A stretch of 10,018 nucleotides of DNA from an uncultured Collinsella sp. GTDB taxonomy: Bacteria; Actinomycetota; Coriobacteriia; Coriobacteriales; Coriobacteriaceae. Every line of letters begins with the position of its first letter. Within the stretch, counting starts at the first letter, position 1. A program made the position numbers and the translations under genes. The DNA lies in NCBI GenBank assembly GCA_900554595.1, contig USHZ01000065.1, positions 1-10,018 of the forward strand. Direction: 5' to 3'. The notes below the pieces were generated by a model. The model saw only the letters and a list, made by a program, of their open reading frames with translations, ran no database searches and was not told the DNA's origin. Of the stretch, positions 5,528-10,018 are shown piece after piece.

Positions 5528-6418
5528 CTAGACGAGAAGGTAGCGCTCGATGAAGTCCGCGAGGCCGTCCTGCTCGTTCGTGAGCGGCAGCGTGTAGTCC
5601 GCCGCCTCGCGGGCGACCTCGGTGGCGTTGCCCATGGCGATGCCGAGGCCCGCGGCGCGCAGCATCTCGACATCGTTGCCCGAGTCGCCGATGGTGCACA
5701 CGTTGTCGATCGTGTAGCCCAGGCGCTCCGCCACGGTGGCAAGGCCCCCCGCCTTGCTCACGCCGGGCACGTTGTACTCGACATTGTTGGGCCCGCAGGG
5801 GTTGGACGTGAGGTTGAGCTCGTCTCCGATGGCGATGAAGTCGTCGTCGCGCCACGGCGCGGCGTAGCGCACGCCCACCTTCACGACGCCCCAGCGGTTG
5901 GCCTCGATGAGCGCGGGCACGTCGTAGCAGGTGAGGGGCTCCTTCCAGCGCTCCTTGCCGCGGACGCGCACGTACTCGTCTCTGCTGATGCAGTCGCCCA
6001 GGCGCGTGCCGTAGGGGTCATCGAGGCACAGGTAGATGACGACGCCGGGCTGCTTGAGCCTGCGGATGAGTTCGGCGGCCGTCCTGGGGTCGATGACGTC
6101 GTGGCGCAAGAACTCGCCGGTCGTGCGGTCACGGATGACCGAGCCGCACGCGCAGACGGTGTAGTGGAACTCGTCCATGCCCAACACGCTCTGGCAGAGG
6201 CGCTGCCAGGTGCGTCCCGTCGTGGGGACGGGTTCGATGCCGTGCTCGATGAGCGCGCGCACCGCCGCCTTCGTGCGGGGCGAGACGCTCTTGTCGTCTC
6301 GCAGGAACGTTCCGTCCAGGTCGAATCCGAACACCTTGATGTCGCGTGCCCTCGCCGCGACCTCGTCTTCCGTGAGCCCCATGATGCCGCCGTTCTCCTC
6401 GTCGTTAGCTCTCCCCAT
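5528..6418 (-). CDS. Cof-type HAD-superfamily (IIB) phosphatase
   Basis: The 296-residue protein carries all HAD motifs. Motif I is FDLDGT (32-37, nucleophile D33 and acid/base D35). Motif II is PTTGR (65-69). Motif III is the Lys in SKAGGL (K222). Motif IV is GDSGND (244-249), followed by the typical AMGNA (261-265) and EAADY segments. The long cap between motifs II and III marks class IIB, the Cof/YidA group, which acts on sugar phosphates or other small phosphorylated compounds. The exact substrate cannot be told from sequence. The start is uncertain: the longest frame begins at 6418 with no ribosome site, whereas an internal ATG at 6382 has GAGGAG 12 nt before it. It stands alone on the minus strand, divergent from the leu operon and upstream of tRNA-Gln. 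A weak stem (5498-5504 with 5511-5518) follows its stop. Confidence 0.92.
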   Translation of the reverse strand: MGRANDEENGGIMGLTEDEVAARARDIKVFGFDLDGTFLRDDKSVSPRTKAAVRALIEHGIEPVPTTGRTWQRLCQSVLGMDEFHYTVCACGSVIRDRTTGEFLRHDVIDPRTAAELIRRLKQPGVVIYLCLDDPYGTRLGDCISRDEYVRVRGKERWKEPLTCYDVPALIEANRWGVVKVGVRYAAPWRDDDFIAIGDELNLTSNPCGPNNVEYNVPGVSKAGGLATVAERLGYTIDNVCTIGDSGNDVEMLRAAGLGIAMGNATEVAREAADYTLPLTNEQDGLADFIERYLLV

Positions 6419-6427
6419 GATAGCGGC

Positions 6428-6450
6428 CCAAAGTTGTCTGGCCCCTTTGG
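6428..6450 (-). repeat. CCAAAGGGG...TTTGG element, inverted copy
   Basis: Read on the minus strand this is CCAAAGGGG, a 9-nt middle (CCAGACAAC) and TTTGG. It has the same 5-4-9-5 layout and the same 23-nt length as the tandem copies at 5215 and 5255. It lies just before the HAD gene, outside coding sequence. Confidence 0.55.
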
Positions 6451-6522
6451 GACGCGGGGGCGGGCGCCCGGAACGGTGGCCGCCCCCTCGTTCCGGTCCC
6501 GCGCCGCCCGCCGAACTTGCGC

Positions 6523-6550
6523 TTGCGCCAGCGGGCGCGTCTGCTACAGT
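6523..6550 (+). promoter_or_regulatory. leu operon promoter
   Basis: TTGCGC (6523-6528) and TACAGT (6545-6550) are separated by 16 bp, a fair sigma-70-type pair. RNA would start near 6557, about 20 nt before the leader peptide, which fits a classical attenuated operon. Confidence 0.5.
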
Positions 6551-6565
6551 GGGGCAACTGTTGAC

Positions 6566-6646
6566 GGAGGAGACCAGATGAGCCAGAGCGTCACCAACAA
6601 CGCAGCGCTTCTAGGCCTAGTGCTACTACCTGCGGGTACGCGCTAG
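6566..6646 (+). CDS. leuL: leu operon leader peptide, 22 residues, with ribosome site
   Basis: The ribosome site is GGAGGAGA (6566-6573); the ATG is at 6578 and the TAG at 6644-6646. The peptide is MSQSVTNNAALLGLVLLPAGTR. Five of its 22 residues are Leu, all between residues 11 and 17, coded CTT, CTA, CTA, CTA and CTA. CTA is a poor choice in a genome whose structural genes mostly use CTC and CTG, so a ribosome here should be very sensitive to charged tRNA-Leu. The last codons overlap the antiterminator strand described next. The peptide has no known function other than being translated. A terminator and then leuA follow. It is too short for most gene finders but its place, codon content and RNA context all agree. 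Confidence 0.92.
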   Translation, partial: GGDQMSQSVTNNAALLGLVLLPAGTR

Positions 6647-6687
6647 GGTCAGTCCCTTTAGTCTTTTTTGGCACCCACGCGTCCCGC
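6632..6687 (+). promoter_or_regulatory. leu attenuator, antiterminator stem
   Basis: GCGGG (6632-6636) pairs with CCCGC (6683-6687), ACGCG (6638-6642) with CGCGT (6678-6682), and GGGT (6646-6649) with ACCC (6673-6676), making 14 bp with a one-base bulge and a small internal loop. The right strand is the 5' arm of the terminator, so the two folds exclude each other. The left strand lies in the last codons and stop of the leader peptide. A ribosome at the stop hides it and lets the terminator form; a ribosome held at the first Leu codons leaves it free. Confidence 0.85.
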
Positions 6688-6727
6688 GTCTTGGCACGGA
6701 TTCTCGCGCAGGGTGTTTTCTTTTTTT
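6672..6727 (+). terminator. leu attenuator, intrinsic terminator
   Basis: CACCC (6672-6676) pairs with GGGTG (6711-6715) and CGCG (6678-6681) with CGCG (6705-6708), with a 1x2 internal loop. The T-run TTTTCTTTTTTT (6716-6727) follows at once. It lies between leader peptide and leuA, 81 nt before the leuA ATG, so it must be regulatory. Confidence 0.88.
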
Positions 6728-6808
6728 CTCGGCCAGCACATGGGCCTGAGTGCTCCCACGACGCATCCCGTGCCCCCGGCGCGCGACGCACAACGTGAAG
6801 GAGCAACC

Positions 6809-8344
6809 ATGACACGCAAGATCGCCATCTTTGACACCACCCTGCGCGACGGAGAGCAGTCCCCCGGCGCCTCCATGAACACCGAGGAGAAGCTCATCGT
6901 CGCCCAGCAGCTCATCCGCATGGGCGTCGACGTCATCGAGGCCGGCTTCCCCATCTCGAGTCCCGGTGACTTCAAGAGCGTCTCCGAGATTGGCAGAATC
7001 GCCGGTGACGCCTGCACCGTCTGCGGTCTCACGCGCGCCGTGGACAAGGACATCGAGGTTGCGGCCGAGGCGCTCAAGACGGCCGGGCGCCCGCGCATCC
7101 ACACCGGCCTGGGAGTCTCGCCCTCTCATCTGCGCGACAAGCTCCACCTCACCGAGGAGCAGGCCATCGAGCGCGCCGTCCATGCCGTGAGCTACGCCCG
7201 CAAGTTCGTGGACGATGTCGAGTTCTACGCCGAGGACGCCGGCCGCTCCGACCAGGAGTTCCTCGTGCGCATCGTCCAGGCGGCCGTGCGCGCCGGCGCC
7301 ACCGTCGTCAACATCCCGGACACCACGGGCTACAACATGCCCTGGAACTTCGGCACGCGCATCGCAGACCTGCGCGAGCGCGTCGACGGCATCGAGGACG
7401 TCACCATCTCCGTCCACACGCACAACGACCTGGGCATGGCCACGGCGCTGGCCCTCGACGCCGTCATGAACGGCGCCACGCAGATCGAGTGCACCATCAA
7501 CGGCCTGGGCGAGCGAGCCGGCAACACCTCGCTCGAGGAGGTCGTCATGGCCATCAAGATGCATGGCGAGGCGCTCGACGCCCACACGGACGTCGTGACG
7601 CAGGAGCTTACGCGCGCCAGCAAGCTCGTGAGCTCCATCACCGGCATCAACGTGCAGCCCAACAAGGCCATCGTGGGCGCGAACGCCTTCGCGCACTCCT
7701 CGGGCATCCACCAGGACGGCGTGCTCAAGGCCCGCGACACCTATGAGATCATCGACCCGGCCGACGTGGGCGCCGCCGGCTCCGAGATCATCCTCTCGGC
7801 CCGCTCCGGCCACGCGGCGCTGCGCCACCGCCTCGGCGAGCTGGGCTACACGTTCGTCGACGAGGACTTCGACGACGTCTACAACCGCTTCCTGGAGATC
7901 GCCGACCAGAAGAAGGAGGTCTTCGACGAGGACCTCGAGGCCATGGTCCAGGAGCGCCAGCGTGACGTGAAGGCCGTCTACACGCTCGACGCGCTGCAGG
8001 TCTCCTGCGGAGACCCCCTCGTGCCCACGGCCACGGCCACGATCACCGACGAGGTGGGCGCCACCCACGTCGTGTGCGCCACGGGCAGCGGCCCGGTTGA
8101 CGCCGCGTACAAGGCCATCGACAAGGTCGTGGCCGTGCACGGCGACCTGTCCGAGTTCAACGTCAAGGCCATCACGCGCGGCATCGACGCCATCGGCGAG
8201 GTCACGGTGCGCATCACGGCCGACGACGGCAAGATCTACACCGGCCGCGGCGCGGACAACGACATCATCGTGAGCTCCGCGAAGGCCTACGTGAACGCCG
8301 TGAATCGCATGATTCAGACCACCCGCTCCAAGGAGGGCAAGTAA
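6809..8344 (+). CDS. leuA: 2-isopropylmalate synthase
   Basis: LeuA condenses acetyl-CoA with 2-oxoisovalerate, the first committed step to leucine. The 511-residue protein has the usual length. The TIM-barrel catalytic domain opens with FDTTLRDGEQSPG (8-20; R13 and metal ligand D14) and contains HTHNDLG (203-209; ligands H203, H205) and NGLGERAGNTSLEE (231-244; ligand N239). The C-terminal domain from about residue 390 is the LeuA regulatory dimer domain (for example LQVSCGDPLVPTATA), where leucine inhibits the family. The ATG at 6809 has GAAGGAG 5 nt upstream. An in-frame ATG at 6668 lies in the attenuator before the terminator stem and is not a credible start. The leuC ATG directly follows the stop. 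Homocitrate or citramalate synthase is less likely given leuC and leuD next door and the Leu-rich leader. Confidence 0.97.
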   Translation: MTRKIAIFDTTLRDGEQSPGASMNTEEKLIVAQQLIRMGVDVIEAGFPISSPGDFKSVSEIGRIAGDACTVCGLTRAVDKDIEVAAEALKTAGRPRIHTGLGVSPSHLRDKLHLTEEQAIERAVHAVSYARKFVDDVEFYAEDAGRSDQEFLVRIVQAAVRAGATVVNIPDTTGYNMPWNFGTRIADLRERVDGIEDVTISVHTHNDLGMATALALDAVMNGATQIECTINGLGERAGNTSLEEVVMAIKMHGEALDAHTDVVTQELTRASKLVSSITGINVQPNKAIVGANAFAHSSGIHQDGVLKARDTYEIIDPADVGAAGSEIILSARSGHAALRHRLGELGYTFVDEDFDDVYNRFLEIADQKKEVFDEDLEAMVQERQRDVKAVYTLDALQVSCGDPLVPTATATITDEVGATHVVCATGSGPVDAAYKAIDKVVAVHGDLSEFNVKAITRGIDAIGEVTVRITADDGKIYTGRGADNDIIVSSAKAYVNAVNRMIQTTRSKEGK

Positions 8345-9610
<1,266 letters not shown>

Positions 9611-9639
9611 CCCGGCCCAACGAACCAGAAGGGAATCAC

Positions 9640-10018
9640 ATGCAGTTCAAGGGAACCGTATTCCGCTATGGCCGCGACATCGACACCGACGTCATCATCC
9701 CCGCGCGCTACCTCAACACCTCCGACCCGGCAGAGCTGGCCAAGCACTGCCTGGAGGACCTGGACAAGACCTTCGTGGAGCGCGTCACGCCCGGCGACAT
9801 CGTGGTCGCCGACGAGAACTTTGGCTGCGGCTCCTCGCGCGAGCACGCCCCCGTGGCCATCAAGGCCGCCGGCGTCTCGTGCGTCATCGCCAAGAGCTTC
9901 GCGCGCATCTTCTACCGCAACTCGATCAACATGGGCCTGCCCATCCTCGAGTGCCCGGAGGCCTGCGACGCCATCTCCGACGGCGACGTCGTGAGCGTGG
10001 ACGCAGACACCGGCACCA
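9640..10018 (+). CDS. leuD: 3-isopropylmalate dehydratase small subunit, 5' part (runs off right edge)
   Basis: The first 126 codons are present; the short LeuD type that pairs with this LeuC is about 160-165 residues, so the last quarter is missing. The start MQFKGTVFRYGRDIDTDVII and PARYLN are typical. The swivelling domain shows ENFGCGSSREHAP, with the substrate-contacting loop, and IAKSFARIFYRNSINMGLPIL. The ATG at 9640 has AGAAGGGA 5 nt upstream. The gap to leuC is 29 bp and holds only this ribosome site. It works as a heterodimer with LeuC. Confidence 0.95.
   Translation, partial: MQFKGTVFRYGRDIDTDVIIPARYLNTSDPAELAKHCLEDLDKTFVERVTPGDIVVADENFGCGSSREHAPVAIKAAGVSCVIAKSFARIFYRNSINMGLPILECPEACDAISDGDVVSVDADTGT

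Noticed and set aside
5143..5742. Extension of the glmU frame back through the tandem repeat and tRNA into the HAD gene
   Set aside because: The extra 200 residues are not GlmU-like, cross a tRNA gene and its terminator, and the ATG at 5142 has a good ribosome site.
6668..6808. Upstream in-frame start for leuA giving 47 extra residues
   Set aside because: The ATG lies in the attenuator ahead of the terminator stem and has no ribosome site; known LeuA proteins begin near the ATG at 6809, which has GAAGGAG.
6557..6808. T-box riboswitch in front of leuA
   Set aside because: Only an AGGGTG fragment resembles the T-box sequence; the rest of the motif, the specifier loop and the necessary length are missing, while the leader-peptide attenuator explains the region.

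Overview
The window reads as chromosomal DNA of a high-GC, probably anaerobic Gram-positive bacterium. The style of the proteins (Actinobacteria-like Prs flexible loop, an NfnAB-type flavoprotein pair) and the short GC-rich intergenic palindromes suggest the Coriobacteriia (Collinsella/Olsenella-like). The taxonomic call is an inference from recognition, not a database match.

Left part, 1 to about 5450, all on the minus strand. Reading in the direction of transcription (right to left): tRNA-Gln(UUG); glmU (UDP-GlcNAc synthesis for the cell wall); prs (PRPP synthesis); pth (peptidyl-tRNA hydrolase); then the overlapping pair nfnA-nfnB (electron-bifurcating ferredoxin:NADP oxidoreductase type), with nfnB running off the left edge. 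The order glmU-prs-pth is a common housekeeping cluster, but here each gene is followed by a terminator or a hairpin, so they look separately expressed. The 374-bp gap between pth and nfnA has no gene. It holds a palindrome, a strong bidirectional terminator, a small dispersed repeat, a TATAAT promoter and a leader hairpin.

Middle, 5424 to 6577. This holds a Cof-type HAD phosphatase on the minus strand, divergent from the leucine operon, and short regulatory gaps.

Right part, 6523 to 10018, on the plus strand: a leucine biosynthesis operon. It begins with a promoter, a 22-codon leader peptide with five Leu codons (four of them CTA), and a complete transcription attenuator (antiterminator and terminator share one arm). 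leuA, leuC and the start of leuD follow. No leuB lies between them. The attenuator is the best supported regulatory system in the window and is readable base by base.

Non-coding structure is rich for a housekeeping region. There are four copies of a small palindromic element (CCAAAGGGG, a 9 to 11 nt middle, TTTGG), two of them in tandem. A 105-nt giant hairpin lies between prs and pth. A 19-bp inverted repeat encloses the whole tRNA-Gln gene. I found no CRISPR array, phage or transposase gene, and no clearly novel protein system.
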